A stretch of 64,000 nucleotides of DNA from Desulfotomaculaceae bacterium (GCA_028696455.1 JAQVGZ010000001.1:1-64000), one strand, 5' to 3'. Counted from the stretch's first letter, positions 7,321 to 16,923 are shown. Notes: generated by a model not told the origin, from the letters alone. Numbers and translations are program-made.

Positions 7321-10300
7321 ATGCGGATACGAAGCAAATGGGTCTTTAATACCTTAATGACCTTTTTCAGCGTGCTACTGCTAGTCGGTTCGGTTACCTT
7401 GCTCGCACCCACGGCCGCCCTGGCTATCGGGGACGACTTGATAATATCGGGACCCGGGTTGAATAGCACTGACCCTGTAACCATTACCCAAGACCAACTC
7501 CGGGGTAATCAGACATTATTAGACGGGACTACTTTACAGCAACAAGATGTAATCTACAGCACTATCAACACCTGGCCCACCAAGAGCTGGTACAGGGGGC
7601 AGGGCGTTAAGCTGACCGACCTGCTTGAGGCAGCCGGGGGAATCAAACCGGAGGCTACACAGATTAAATTTACCTCTAGAGATGGTTTTTCAGCGACCTT
7701 TACGGTGGATGAAATATTAAAAGCTCCCCGGTATCGTTTCCCTAACTTCATGAGCACCGGCCTACCCGGCCATCTCCCCGGTGACCCGTCGGGTAAAGAA
7801 TTAGTAGATACCATCATCGCTTACAGGAGCTTCTATGCCCAAAGTTATGATGATATCCTGGATGTGGAAAACTTTAACCGCTCGGATGCCAATCATCTGC
7901 TGTATGGTCAGCGGGCGGTAACCCAGCAGACCAATGCCAGGTTCGCCAAATATGTAAAACAAATCGAGGTGCTTACCGATCCTGCGGCCAAATGGGACAA
8001 TCCCACGATTACTCCGGCGCCTGGTGTGGTACCCGCAGGGACTATGGTTGAAATGCACAGTCCCTTCGACGATGAAGATAAGGTTCACTATACCCTGGAC
8101 GACAGCGTTCCGACCATAGAAAGCCCCATGTACAACTGGATTGCCAAACGGTGGTGGTCTTCAAGATCAGAAGAATTGGACGAAATTAACCACAAAATCG
8201 GTCCTATTAATAGCGACACCATCATCAAAGCCGTTGTCATCGGTCCCGGCCGGTTGGACAGCGACATAGTAACTTTTTCCTACCAGGTACCTGACCCTCC
8301 TGCTTTGACAGCTGATGTTTCAGATAATATAGTAGGGCAGCCGGTGGAGCTCACCTTTACAGACGATGCGGACTGGCGGGCGGCCATCACTAGCGTGAGC
8401 GTAGACGGCGCAGATCTGGTTGACGGTGAATATACGATTTCTGATGGTAAGATTACCATATCCGCAGATGTATTTACTGAAGCTAAAGATTACACTGTTG
8501 TAGTTAAGGCAACCGGGTACGAGGATGCTTGTGTGATGCAGACCATAAGATCAGGATTGCATGCTCCTCCGTCGTTGACGGTTGATGCCCTGGACAACGT
8601 AGTGGGGCAGCCGGTGGAGCTTACCTATACTGATGATGCGGCCTGGCGGGCGGCCATCACCGGCGTGAGCGTGGACGGCACGGACCTGATTGACGGCGAA
8701 TATACGATTTCTGATGGTAAGATTACCATTGCCGCAGATGTATTTACAGAAGCTAAAGATTACACTGTAGTGGTTAAGGCAACCGGGTACGATGACGTCA
8801 GTGTAACGCAGACAATAAGATCAGGATTGCATACTCCCCCGTCGTTGACGGTTGATGCCCTGGACAATGTAGTGGGGCAGCCAGTGGAGTTTACCTTTAG
8901 CGATGATGCGGCCTGGCGTGCGGCCATCACCGGCGTGAGCGTGGACGGCACGGACCTGGTTGACGGCAAATATACGATTTCTGATGGTAAGATTACCATT
9001 GCCGCAGATGTATTTACAGAAGCTAAAGATTACACTGTTGTGGTTAAGGCAACCGGGTATGATGAAGCCTGTGTGACGCAGACAATTAAGGATAAGACGG
9101 GTAATGGCGGCGGTCCAGTCGATCCTGACGAAAAGGTGATCCTGACAATCACAGGGGACGGGGTGCAGACTGAAAAGACATATACGTTGACCCAACTGCA
9201 GGCAATGAAGCAATATCAGCTGGATTACACCGCAATCAACACCTGGCCCAGCAAGAAATGGTATGTAGGGAAAGGTGTTAGCTTGAGAGAACTGCTCAAT
9301 GAGGCAGGGATGAAAAGCAGCGCCAGGCTGATTACATTTACTGCACGCGACGGCTTCAAAAGGACTCTTACGGTACAGGAGTTGCTTAACGACAGCAGGT
9401 ATCGTTTTCCTAACTTTATGGGTGGTGGCTCACATGATGGTGACGGGCATGTACCCGGTTCTTCCGCAGGCAAGGAAAAGGTAGAGCCTATACTCGGACT
9501 GGAAAGCGCTGAAGGAACGCGCGATCCCAGCTATATGAACAGCCTGAATGCCATCCTGCTGATGCTGGGGCAGCGGGCTGTCACCGAACAGACTGGTGAA
9601 TTGTTTGTTAAGAATCTAATAGAAATTGAGGTTTCGACCGAAGCGCCGGACAAGTGGGATAAGCCGGAAGCGGAGCCGGACAGCGGCGAGGTAGCCCCGG
9701 GGACGCTGGTAAAACTGAGCAGTGTGTACAACGATGCTGATAAAATCTATTACACAACGGATGGCAGCAATCCGACCATGGACAGTCCGATGTATAACTG
9801 GATTGCTAGCCGGTGGTGGTCGGCGCGGGCGGATGTTCTGGATAGCATCAATCACCCGATTGAAATTACCAAGGACACCACTATTAAAGCCAAAGTAATC
9901 GGTCCTGGGCGAAGAGACAGCGAGGTCGTTACCTTTACCTACAAAGTGAAGGAAGACCCGATTGAAAGCAGTAAGGTTTCATCCAGTCAAGGAGGCAAAG
10001 TGGAGCACGGCGAAGCCGTCATTGAAATACCGTCTGGAGCGCTGAAAAAAGCTAATGCAGAGCTCGGCATTCAAAAAGTAACCAACCCGCCTGCCGTACC
10101 TTCAGGTTTTAAACTGTTGAGCAGCGTTTATGAGTTCATTGTGGACGGCGAGAAGAGCTACAGCTTTGCCAAGAGCGTGACCATCAAGCTAAGCTTCGAT
10201 CCCAACGCTGTAGATGAGGGTGAGACTCCGTCCATCTACTACTATGACGAAAATCTGGAACACTGGGTGAACATCGGAGGTGAAGTATCCGGTAATACCG

Positions 10301-11298
10301 TTACAGTCCAGGTTGAGCACTTCACCAAGTTTGCCGTCATGGTCGCCGGCAAGCCCGAAATCGCGACCGGACTAATCACGCCCGGTGAAGGCGGTACCGT
10401 AAGTCTTGGCGGTGAAGCTGTCATAGAAATACCTTCCGGTGCGCTGACTGGAACCGGTGCGGTAGAGGTGAAAATTGAGAAAGTTACCGCCCCGCCCGCC
10501 GTGCCTGCAGGGTTCAAGCTGGTCGGCAGTGTGTATGAGTTTAGTGTGGACGGCAAAAGCAACTATAGTTTTGCCAATGATGTAACCATCAAGCTCAGCT
10601 ACGATTCCGGTACTATAAACGGGAACGAGACTCCGGTCGTATACTATTACGATGAAGAACTGGTTGAGTGGGTAAACCTCGGAGGTGAAGTATCCGGCAA
10701 TATAATATCAGTTCAGGTGGACCACTTTACCAAGTTTGCCGTAATGGTCGCTGTTAAAGAACCAATTCTGACAGACATAGACGATCACTGGGCTATGGAC
10801 AACATCAACAAGCTGGTTAGCATGGGGTGCATCAACGGTTATCCCGACGGTACTTTTAAGCCTGACCATCCCATTACCAGGGCTGAATTTGCAACTATAC
10901 TGGTAAAAGCTTTCCAGTTTGAGAACAAGGGCGGCATAGTTTTTGCCGATACCGCTGGGCACTGGGCCAGGGATTATATTGCCATGGCTTCGGCCAACGG
11001 GGTAGTAACCGGTTATGACGACGATACTTTTGGTCCGGATGATCTGATTACCCGCGAACAGATGGCCGTGATGATCGTCAGGGCCGCAAAATTAGCCTCG
11101 GAGGCAGGCGAGACCAGTTTTACTGACAGCGATAATATTTCTCACTGGGCTAAAGATTCCATTGCTATTGCGACGGGGAACGGAATCATGAAAGGATATC
11201 CTGACCACACAGTACGGCCTCAGGACAACGCTACCAGGGCAGAGGCGGTGACGGTCATTATTAATGCCTTGGAGATTAGTTTGTTGAATAGTCAATAA
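7321..11298 (+). CDS. Giant SLH-anchored surface protein with two molybdopterin-fold domains
   Basis: 1325 aa from ATG 7321 (8 bases after GAGGAG; the tracked GTG at 7312 is inside the ribosome site, and the paralogue at 26260 starts with the same MRIRSKW). Signal peptide to ~36. Domains: sulfite-oxidase-like fold (~38-225), CHB_HEX_C (~235-320), three Shr/Hb-interacting (DUF1533) repeats of 90 residues (~326-595), a second sulfite-oxidase-like fold (~604-780), CHB_HEX_C (~790-880), two ZU5-like domains (~883-1010, 1016-1140), three SLH repeats (~1148-1325). The fold domains keep INTWPTK.WY and LLEAAG but contain no cysteine, so the Mo-ligand Cys of sulfite oxidases is missing. Expected at the cell surface, held by SLH binding to the wall. 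Confidence 0.88.
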   Translation: MRIRSKWVFNTLMTFFSVLLLVGSVTLLAPTAALAIGDDLIISGPGLNSTDPVTITQDQLRGNQTLLDGTTLQQQDVIYSTINTWPTKSWYRGQGVKLTDLLEAAGGIKPEATQIKFTSRDGFSATFTVDEILKAPRYRFPNFMSTGLPGHLPGDPSGKELVDTIIAYRSFYAQSYDDILDVENFNRSDANHLLYGQRAVTQQTNARFAKYVKQIEVLTDPAAKWDNPTITPAPGVVPAGTMVEMHSPFDDEDKVHYTLDDSVPTIESPMYNWIAKRWWSSRSEELDEINHKIGPINSDTIIKAVVIGPGRLDSDIVTFSYQVPDPPALTADVSDNIVGQPVELTFTDDADWRAAITSVSVDGADLVDGEYTISDGKITISADVFTEAKDYTVVVKATGYEDACVMQTIRSGLHAPPSLTVDALDNVVGQPVELTYTDDAAWRAAITGVSVDGTDLIDGEYTISDGKITIAADVFTEAKDYTVVVKATGYDDVSVTQTIRSGLHTPPSLTVDALDNVVGQPVEFTFSDDAAWRAAITGVSVDGTDLVDGKYTISDGKITIAADVFTEAKDYTVVVKATGYDEACVTQTIKDKTGNGGGPVDPDEKVILTITGDGVQTEKTYTLTQLQAMKQYQLDYTAINTWPSKKWYVGKGVSLRELLNEAGMKSSARLITFTARDGFKRTLTVQELLNDSRYRFPNFMGGGSHDGDGHVPGSSAGKEKVEPILGLESAEGTRDPSYMNSLNAILLMLGQRAVTEQTGELFVKNLIEIEVSTEAPDKWDKPEAEPDSGEVAPGTLVKLSSVYNDADKIYYTTDGSNPTMDSPMYNWIASRWWSARADVLDSINHPIEITKDTTIKAKVIGPGRRDSEVVTFTYKVKEDPIESSKVSSSQGGKVEHGEAVIEIPSGALKKANAELGIQKVTNPPAVPSGFKLLSSVYEFIVDGEKSYSFAKSVTIKLSFDPNAVDEGETPSIYYYDENLEHWVNIGGEVSGNTVTVQVEHFTKFAVMVAGKPEIATGLITPGEGGTVSLGGEAVIEIPSGALTGTGAVEVKIEKVTAPPAVPAGFKLVGSVYEFSVDGKSNYSFANDVTIKLSYDSGTINGNETPVVYYYDEELVEWVNLGGEVSGNIISVQVDHFTKFAVMVAVKEPILTDIDDHWAMDNINKLVSMGCINGYPDGTFKPDHPITRAEFATILVKAFQFENKGGIVFADTAGHWARDYIAMASANGVVTGYDDDTFGPDDLITREQMAVMIVRAAKLASEAGETSFTDSDNISHWAKDSIAIATGNGIMKGYPDHTVRPQDNATRAEAVTVIINALEISLLNSQ
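8298..9085 (+). repeat. Three in-frame 270-bp repeats (Shr/Hb-interacting domains)
   Basis: The segments starting near 8298, 8568 and 8838 are 270 bp each (90 codons) and nearly identical at DNA level (for example GATTTCTGATGGTAAGATTA in all three). Recent tandem duplication or gene conversion is likely. Confidence 0.85.
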
Positions 11299-11404
11299 CA
11301 CTCATCATGGCTTACCAATGCAGTTAGCGGTAGAGAGGACCAGCGGTCTAAATCATGCATGGGGAGTGTCAGATGCTGTTTGCTCTCAGAACATCACCGG
11401 TATA

Positions 11405-11497
11405 GGAGACATATCATAAGCGTAAAAGGGATGATACTCCATAGGCAGAAAGGGGACACATCATGAGTGTAAAGGGGATACACCATGGGCAAAAAGA
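11405..11497 (+). repeat. Imperfect ~46-bp tandem repeat upstream of the 11463 gene
   Basis: GGAGACATATCATAAGCGTA (11405) is echoed by GGGGACACATCATGAGTGTA (11452), each followed by AAGGG-AT-A--CC-AT-GGCA. A weaker third copy (GACGACATAACTCATATAGG) starts near 11496. The second copy carries the predicted ribosome site and start codon of the next gene. Function unknown. Confidence 0.6.
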
Positions 11498-13277
11498 CGA
11501 CATAACTCATATAGGGGATTGTCGCCGGACAAATACTCCCGATCGGATGTCGCCGGTGGCATACATACACTTGAATAAGCGATATTACCTGCTCTTGGTG
11601 AACACCCTAGTTATTTTGCTGTTTGCTGCTTTGCTTAATATGACAGCAGCCGGGCTGGCCCTGGCCGATCCGTCTAACTCGGTAGAAATCACCGGTGAGG
11701 GAGTGACGACTCCAGTGACGTTAACCCGTGCTCAACTAGAGGAAATGGAACATTACGAGCATGTGTACAGTGTGATAAACACCTGGCCCACCAAGAAATG
11801 GTATGTAGCTAAAGGAGTAAAACTAAGGGACCTGTTTGATCTGGCGGGGCTTAAAGAAGATGCCACACTGGTTAAATTCACATCAAACGACGGCTTCGAA
11901 GTGACACTTACGGTGCAGCAGCTTTTAAGAGACAAGCGATATTATTTTCCACGTTTAATGGATAATCACCCCAGTGACGGGAGCATTCCCGGATCTCCGG
12001 CGGATGCAATAGAAGTAGAACCAATTCTTGCCCTGGTCAGTGTTGAGGACAGTAATGATCCCAGCCAAATGATTGATAGAGACTCTTTGCTTCTGGTGGT
12101 CGGGCAGCGGGTGGTTACCGAGCAAACGAACCCCTTATTTTTAAAATATGTAAATAAAATAGAGATCCTCACCACTCCTCCACAAAAATGGGATAATCCC
12201 AAGGCCGATATGGAAAGTGGGGAAGTACCCGCAGGGTCTATGATAAAACTGAGCAGCAAGCGTAATGACATGGATAAGATCCATTACACCACGGACGGTA
12301 GTATCCCCACTATAAACAGCCCGGTGTTTAACTGGAGCGCCAGCAGGTGGTGGCCGCTGCGGTCGGATTTGGACAGTGTCAACCAGCCGATACAGATTAA
12401 CGAGGATACCGTGATTAGAGCTATCACCATTGGTCCAGGTAAGCTGGACAGCGACGTCGTTACCTTTACCTACAAAGCTGATTATACCGGCAGAGCGGCC
12501 GAGCGGTTGAGTCAACCGGGCGGGCCACCCACCGTGGTTACCTTGGACCAGAACTCAATCAACCTCAAAATCGGCAGCTCGTACGAGCTGGTAGCTACTG
12601 TCGGCCCGGGTAATGCCATAGACAAGAGCGTGACCTGGAGTTCCAGTGACACCAGTGTGGCTACGGTGGATAACAACGGTCTGGTGACGGTGATCGGGCC
12701 CGGTACGGCCGTCATCACGGTAAGAACAGTCATCGGAAACCTGACTGCCACCTGCGTGGTAAATAGTCCGGACCAGGACAGCAGTGGCTTGATCGCTGAA
12801 CCTGCCGACGCCGTTCCGCAGGATAAAGCGCAGGAAGAGCCGGTGGAGCCGCTAGAGCCGGTACCCGGTGAGCCAACCCTGCCGGAAACGGAGCCGGCTA
12901 CCGCTGCTCTAAATAATGCCGGTGCGGTGCTGGAGCTTTCAGTGCAGGAAACGTCTCCAGAGTTAGAGGAACCTCCCAAGCCGGAGATGCCTTCAGAATT
13001 TGAGGAGTCTCCCGAACAGGAGGAGCTGGTTGAAAACGGACGGTACCTGGTGGAAAAGGAGGTGGTAACGGCTGCTTCAATAACTGCCGATGTTTCTTCG
13101 GAGCAGACGGCCAGCCAACCGGCTCAAGTATTTGAGATGACGGTCGATGCCGGACCAACACAGCTGCATTTGGCGCAGAATAATCTGGATATTTACACGG
13201 CAGGGGTAGGTCTTTTCCTGTTTATTTTCGGTGGAAGTAGAAGGTATATAGAATACGTGAGGGAGGTCACAAGGTGA
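11463..13277 (+). CDS. Membrane-anchored surface protein: molybdopterin-fold, Ig-like, Pro/Glu arm, C-terminal TM
   Basis: 604 aa from ATG 11463 (AAAGGGGAC upstream); an internal ATG at 11547 would give a more usual signal peptide (MSPVAYIHLNKRYYLLLVNT...). Signal to ~70; sulfite-oxidase-like fold without the Mo-ligand Cys (~75-250: INTWPTKKWYVAKGVKLRDLF); CHB_HEX_C (~255-340); Big_2 Ig-like (~357-440: SINLKIGSSYELVATV, VTWSSSDTSVATV); a ~120-residue Pro/Glu-rich spacer; and a single TM near the end (TAGVGLFLFIFGG) with a basic tail RRYIEYVREVTR. It overlaps the ExbB-like gene by 4 bases (GTGA), which implies coupled expression and perhaps a physical complex with the proton channel. Confidence 0.82.
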   Translation: MSVKGIHHGQKDDITHIGDCRRTNTPDRMSPVAYIHLNKRYYLLLVNTLVILLFAALLNMTAAGLALADPSNSVEITGEGVTTPVTLTRAQLEEMEHYEHVYSVINTWPTKKWYVAKGVKLRDLFDLAGLKEDATLVKFTSNDGFEVTLTVQQLLRDKRYYFPRLMDNHPSDGSIPGSPADAIEVEPILALVSVEDSNDPSQMIDRDSLLLVVGQRVVTEQTNPLFLKYVNKIEILTTPPQKWDNPKADMESGEVPAGSMIKLSSKRNDMDKIHYTTDGSIPTINSPVFNWSASRWWPLRSDLDSVNQPIQINEDTVIRAITIGPGKLDSDVVTFTYKADYTGRAAERLSQPGGPPTVVTLDQNSINLKIGSSYELVATVGPGNAIDKSVTWSSSDTSVATVDNNGLVTVIGPGTAVITVRTVIGNLTATCVVNSPDQDSSGLIAEPADAVPQDKAQEEPVEPLEPVPGEPTLPETEPATAALNNAGAVLELSVQETSPELEEPPKPEMPSEFEESPEQEELVENGRYLVEKEVVTAASITADVSSEQTASQPAQVFEMTVDAGPTQLHLAQNNLDIYTAGVGLFLFIFGGSRRYIEYVREVTR

Positions 13278-13930
13278 TAGTTTCTATGTTGGCGCCGCTT
13301 AGAGAGACAATGCATACTATTTCGTCCGGTTTATTGATGCCTACTATTGCCATCCTGCTATTATTATTGGCAGTGTCGGTGATTGAGTTGGGCGGACTGC
13401 TGGTGGAGGCCCTCACTGAGCGGCGCAAGATGAAGATCAGCGTGCCGGACCTGGTTGAATCCTTCCAGGGTAAGAAGGCCGGGGAGATTATGGCTGAAAT
13501 TGAGAAAAGCGGTCTGTTCCGGCGCCAGAAAGCAGCCCTCGGTGAGCTGATCAAGCACAGCAGTTTACCTGCTGCCTCCTTACAGGCCCTGGCCCGCCGG
13601 TTGCTTGCCGGTGAGGATCTGCATTATGCCAGGATCACTACCAGGACTGACTTGGTAGCAAGACTGGGACCCATGTTAGGGCTGATGGCTACGTTGATCC
13701 CGCTGGGACCGGGTATGATTGCCCTGGGTCAGGGTGATACCAAGACCCTGGCCGAATCTCTGCTTACTGCCTTTGACGCTACGGTAGCCGGTCTGGCTGC
13801 AGCCGGCATTGCCTTTGCCATCTCCCGGCTGCGTAAAAGGTGGTATGAGGATTACTTGAATTCCTTGGAGGCCTTGATGGAAAGCTTATTGGAGGTGTTT
13901 GACCGTGGGCGGCGGACTGAGGAGCATTAG
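13274..13930 (+). CDS. MotA/TolQ/ExbB-family proton channel subunit
   Basis: 218 aa, GTG start overlapping the upstream stop, after GGGAGGTCACAAG. One N-terminal TM (PTIAILLLLLAVSVIELGGLLV) and two C-terminal TMs around RLGPMLGLMATLIPLGPGMIALGQGD and LLTAFDATVAGLAAAGIAFAIS. The GPMLGLMATLIPLG and FDATVAGLAAA stretches are the conserved pore motifs of TolQ/ExbB. In diderms this family uses proton motive force to drive TonB or Tol. Here it is paired with a DUF2149 ExbD-like protein and a TM-anchored surface protein in an apparently monoderm cell. Confidence 0.88.
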   Translation: MIVSMLAPLRETMHTISSGLLMPTIAILLLLLAVSVIELGGLLVEALTERRKMKISVPDLVESFQGKKAGEIMAEIEKSGLFRRQKAALGELIKHSSLPAASLQALARRLLAGEDLHYARITTRTDLVARLGPMLGLMATLIPLGPGMIALGQGDTKTLAESLLTAFDATVAGLAAAGIAFAISRLRKRWYEDYLNSLEALMESLLEVFDRGRRTEEH

Positions 13931-14219
13931 GCGCAGGTTGTCTGAAGAGGTCAATCCACTTGATGGCGCGATTAATATCGTGGATGCCATGCTGGTATTT
14001 GCCTGCGGGCTGATGCTCTCTCTGGTGATGCACTGGAATGTCGACCTGGGCCAGATAGGAGAGCGCGTCAACCTGAATCGTGGCCAGGAAGTGACCCAGA
14101 CGCCGGAAATAAGGGAAGACTTGATTGAAACTCAGGGAGAGGGCAAGCTTTACGAAAGGATGGGCACGGTTTATAAAGACCCTGACACAGGGCAGCTGTT
14201 CATGCTAACCAGTGAGTAG
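13905..14219 (+). CDS. DUF2149 protein, ExbD-like stator partner
   Basis: 104 aa from GTG 13905, nine bases after GGAGG and overlapping the ExbB-like gene by 26 bases; the tracked TTG at 13899 is less well placed. One TM (NIVDAMLVFACGLMLSLV) begins with an Asp at the place of the proton-carrying Asp of ExbD/TolR. The conserved tail YERMGTVYKDPDTGQLFML is typical of DUF2149, which is often found beside MotA/TolQ/ExbB genes in archaea and anaerobic bacteria. The extracellular part is only about 65 residues. Confidence 0.85.
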   Translation: MGGGLRSIRRRLSEEVNPLDGAINIVDAMLVFACGLMLSLVMHWNVDLGQIGERVNLNRGQEVTQTPEIREDLIETQGEGKLYERMGTVYKDPDTGQLFMLTSE

Positions 14220-14307
14220 AACAGTATAATGGTCTAACCGGCCAGTGATTATGCTTATATATTACGTATATATGGCAGCTACACTTTATGGAAAGGAGAT
14301 TATTAAA

Positions 14308-15840
14308 ATGATAGTACAAAGGGAAAGGGACACTTCTTTAAAAATGTGTCTGCACTCAAAAAAATGGTTATCCGGTATATTGCTAACCGTCCTGGGTCTA
14401 CTGTTTTTGGGTATGGCAAGCTTGACCACGCCTGCAGTTGCCCTTGCCGCTGACCCGGATACCCTTGAAATCACGGGGGATGGTGTAACTACACCCTTGA
14501 CCTTAACCAGAGCCCAACTGGAAGCAATGCCACAATATCAGCATGTTTACAGCGCCATTAATACTTGGCCTACCAAGAAATGGTATGTTGGTAAGGGAGT
14601 TAAGCTAAGGGACTTATTTGATAAAGCCGGGATGCGCGAGGACGCCAAGCTGATTAGGATAACTTCGCGCGACGGGTATGTAGTGAACCTGACCGTGCAG
14701 GAGTTATTAAGGGACAAACGCTATTATTTCCCGGAACTAAAAGGTGTTGTCGCCAAAGATGGTGACGGGCATCTTCCGGGCTCTCCAGCAAAAGCGCAAG
14801 AGGTAGAACCGATGCTTGCCCTGGTCAGTGTGGAGGGCAGTAACAACCCCGATTATATGAACGATTTGAATTCGCTGCTGCTGATGCTGGGACAAAGGGC
14901 AGTAACCGAACAAAACGGTAATTTATTTAGTAAGTATGTTAATAAGATTGAGGTGCTCACAACAGAGCCGGAAAAATGGGACAGCCCGCAGGCAAATCCG
15001 GAAAGCGGTATCATACCCGCCGGGTCTATGGTGGCACTGAGTAATGCCCACATGGATGACGATAAGATTTATTACACTACCGACGGCAGCACCCCGACTA
15101 TTAACAGCCCGATGTATAACTGGATTGCCAAACGCTGGTGGTCGTCAAGAGCAGATGATTTAGGCAAGATTAATCACCCGATCGGCCCGATTAATGAAAA
15201 TACGACCATCAAGGCCATAACCATTGGCCCAGGTAAGTATAACAGCGATGTGGTCACCTTTACCTATCAGGTTGAAGGGGCTGATCCGGCAGACGAAACG
15301 GAAATAACCACACCCAGCGACCCTTCTTTAAATGACGTTGCCGGCCACTGGGCTCTGGAAAACATTAATCAGCTTGTAAACCTGGGTTGCATCAGCGGTT
15401 ACCCTGACGGCAGCTTCAAACCTAACAGTACTATTACCAGGGCCGAGTATGCCACGGTGCTGGTGAAGGCGTTCAAGCTGCAGAACAATGGCGGGAAGAT
15501 CTTTAACGATACCGTGGCGCACTGGGCCAAAGACTCCATTGCCGCGGCAGCGGCAAATGGCCTGGTCGATGGTTATGCTGACGGTACTTTTGGCCCGGAC
15601 GACCTGATTACCCGCGAACAGATGGCCGTGATGATCGTCAGGGCGGCCAAACTAGCTCCGGCAGCTGAAGAACCCCAGTTTGCCGACAGCGGCGATATAT
15701 CCGTGTGGGCCCGGGAGGCCATTGTCACTGCCACCCAAAACGGGATTATGAAAGGGTATTCGGATAACACCGTCAAGCCCGCGGGCAGCGCGACTAGGGC
15801 TGAAGCGGTAACGGTTATTATCAATGCGTTAAATAAATAG
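14308..15840 (+). CDS. SLH-anchored surface protein with one molybdopterin-fold domain
   Basis: 510 aa from ATG 14308 (GAAAGGAGAT ahead; the tracked start at 14245 has no ribosome site). Signal peptide to ~47 (...PAVALA). Sulfite-oxidase-like fold (~52-225) with INTWPTKKWYVGKGVKLRDLF and DGYVVNLTVQELLRDKRYYFP, no Mo-ligand Cys; CHB_HEX_C (~232-325, KIYYTTDGSTPTINSPMYNW); three SLH repeats (~340-510). It is the minimal version of the family in this locus and closely resembles the N-terminal part of the 11463 protein. Probably wall-bound at the cell surface. Confidence 0.88.
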   Translation: MIVQRERDTSLKMCLHSKKWLSGILLTVLGLLFLGMASLTTPAVALAADPDTLEITGDGVTTPLTLTRAQLEAMPQYQHVYSAINTWPTKKWYVGKGVKLRDLFDKAGMREDAKLIRITSRDGYVVNLTVQELLRDKRYYFPELKGVVAKDGDGHLPGSPAKAQEVEPMLALVSVEGSNNPDYMNDLNSLLLMLGQRAVTEQNGNLFSKYVNKIEVLTTEPEKWDSPQANPESGIIPAGSMVALSNAHMDDDKIYYTTDGSTPTINSPMYNWIAKRWWSSRADDLGKINHPIGPINENTTIKAITIGPGKYNSDVVTFTYQVEGADPADETEITTPSDPSLNDVAGHWALENINQLVNLGCISGYPDGSFKPNSTITRAEYATVLVKAFKLQNNGGKIFNDTVAHWAKDSIAAAAANGLVDGYADGTFGPDDLITREQMAVMIVRAAKLAPAAEEPQFADSGDISVWAREAIVTATQNGIMKGYSDNTVKPAGSATRAEAVTVIINALNK

Positions 15841-15942
15841 AAGATAATTTAAATAATGTCCGGCCCGGCTGGCGCCGGCACCAGCTTACAGCCTTTATGC
15901 CAAGATAAATGATAGTTCCAGGATAAGCGAAGGGATGGCCCA

Positions 15943-16836
15943 ATGAATCTAAAAAGTTTTTTTTCTAAAAACAATTACCTGCTTATTAGCCTGGTGATCA
16001 TATTTTGCGTTTTCTTGACTGCTGCCTGTAATGACAGAGCGGTGCAGGAGCAGGACAGTAGCCAAAATAGTGAACAGTCGGTTTTGGTTACCGGCAACGG
16101 TGTGCGGCAAGAAATCCGGATGAATCTGGAAGAGATGCTGCAGTTGCCCGGCGCCCGCTTTGAGCACGTTTATTCCACCGTAAACAACTGGCCAACCAGG
16201 AAGAAGTATGCGGTGAAGGGCGTTAAGTTGGCAACAGTGCTGCAAGCCGCAGGGATCAAAGACGAAGCGCAGTGCATTACTGTTAAGGGTAAAGACGATT
16301 TCGAGTGGTCCTTTACCCGGGAGCAGTTACTGGATACCCCGAGATTTTATTATCCTGAAGTAATATCTGGAGATCCGTCCGGCGCCGAGCCGGTTGAACC
16401 GGTTATCGCCTACGAGTACATGGAAAATAGTGATGATCTGAGTGAAGCCAGGGCGGACGACTTATGCCTGATCGTGCCACAGGCGTATGTCCATGAGCAA
16501 ACCAACCACACCTTTGTCAAGGGTGTCAGGGAGATCATGGTGACTGTGGAAGACCCGGGAAAATGGGCGCCAGCTACTGTTTTCCCCCAGGCAGGGAAAA
16601 TTACCAGGGGTGATACGGTAAAACTGCAGCATCAGGAAATCGGCAAGGTAAAAATGTATTATACTCTGGACGGCTCAACGCCGAGCGAAAACAGCACTCT
16701 TTATAATCCCAGCACCTATCAGCCTGAGTTGAACAAGCCCATCAGGATAGATGGAGGTACGACGATCAAGGTTTTCGTGCAGGGTTTCGGCAAGTATGAC
16801 AGCGACATAGCCGAGTTTCGCTACCAAATTGAATGA
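15943..16836 (+). CDS. Lipoprotein with molybdopterin-fold and CHB_HEX_C domains
   Basis: 297 aa, ATG after GCGAAGGGATGG. Lipoprotein signal with TAAC lipobox (residue ~29). Sulfite-oxidase-like fold (~45-200): VNNWPTRKKYAVKGVKLATVLQAAGI, DDFEWSFTREQLLDTPRFYYPE; no Cys at the Mo-ligand place. CHB_HEX_C at the C-terminus (~210-297, KMYYTLDGSTPSENSTLYNP). It would sit on the outer face of the membrane, below the SLH-bound relatives. A strong U-less hairpin (16848-16884) separates it from the next lipoprotein gene. Confidence 0.83.
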   Translation: MNLKSFFSKNNYLLISLVIIFCVFLTAACNDRAVQEQDSSQNSEQSVLVTGNGVRQEIRMNLEEMLQLPGARFEHVYSTVNNWPTRKKYAVKGVKLATVLQAAGIKDEAQCITVKGKDDFEWSFTREQLLDTPRFYYPEVISGDPSGAEPVEPVIAYEYMENSDDLSEARADDLCLIVPQAYVHEQTNHTFVKGVREIMVTVEDPGKWAPATVFPQAGKITRGDTVKLQHQEIGKVKMYYTLDGSTPSENSTLYNPSTYQPELNKPIRIDGGTTIKVFVQGFGKYDSDIAEFRYQIE

Positions 16837-16847
16837 ATAAACGTGAG

Positions 16848-16884
16848 CCCGGTAAAAGCCGGTGCCAAACCGGCTTTTACCGGG
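16848..16884 (+). terminator. Very strong hairpin without U-tract between lipoprotein genes
   Basis: CCCGGTAAAAGCCGG (16848-16862) and CCGGCTTTTACCGGG (16870-16884) form a perfect 15-bp stem with a 7-nt loop. With no T-run it may act as an RNA-stability or processing hairpin, or as a weak terminator. Confidence 0.55.
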
Positions 16885-16923
16885 GCAAGCGGTATAACCT
16901 GTCAAATCTAACAAGGAGGGTGC

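Noticed and set aside
7321-11298. Idea that the fold domains are ordinary secreted sulfite oxidases or YedY-type enzymes
   Set aside because: The Mo-ligand Cys is missing in most copies and no Tat signal (twin Arg) is visible, so an enzyme exported with bound cofactor is unlikely.
12512-13161. Minus-strand ORFs 12512-12979 and 12898-13161
   Set aside because: Ser/Pro-rich antisense readings of the Pro/Glu-rich spacer and Ig-like domain of the 11463 gene.
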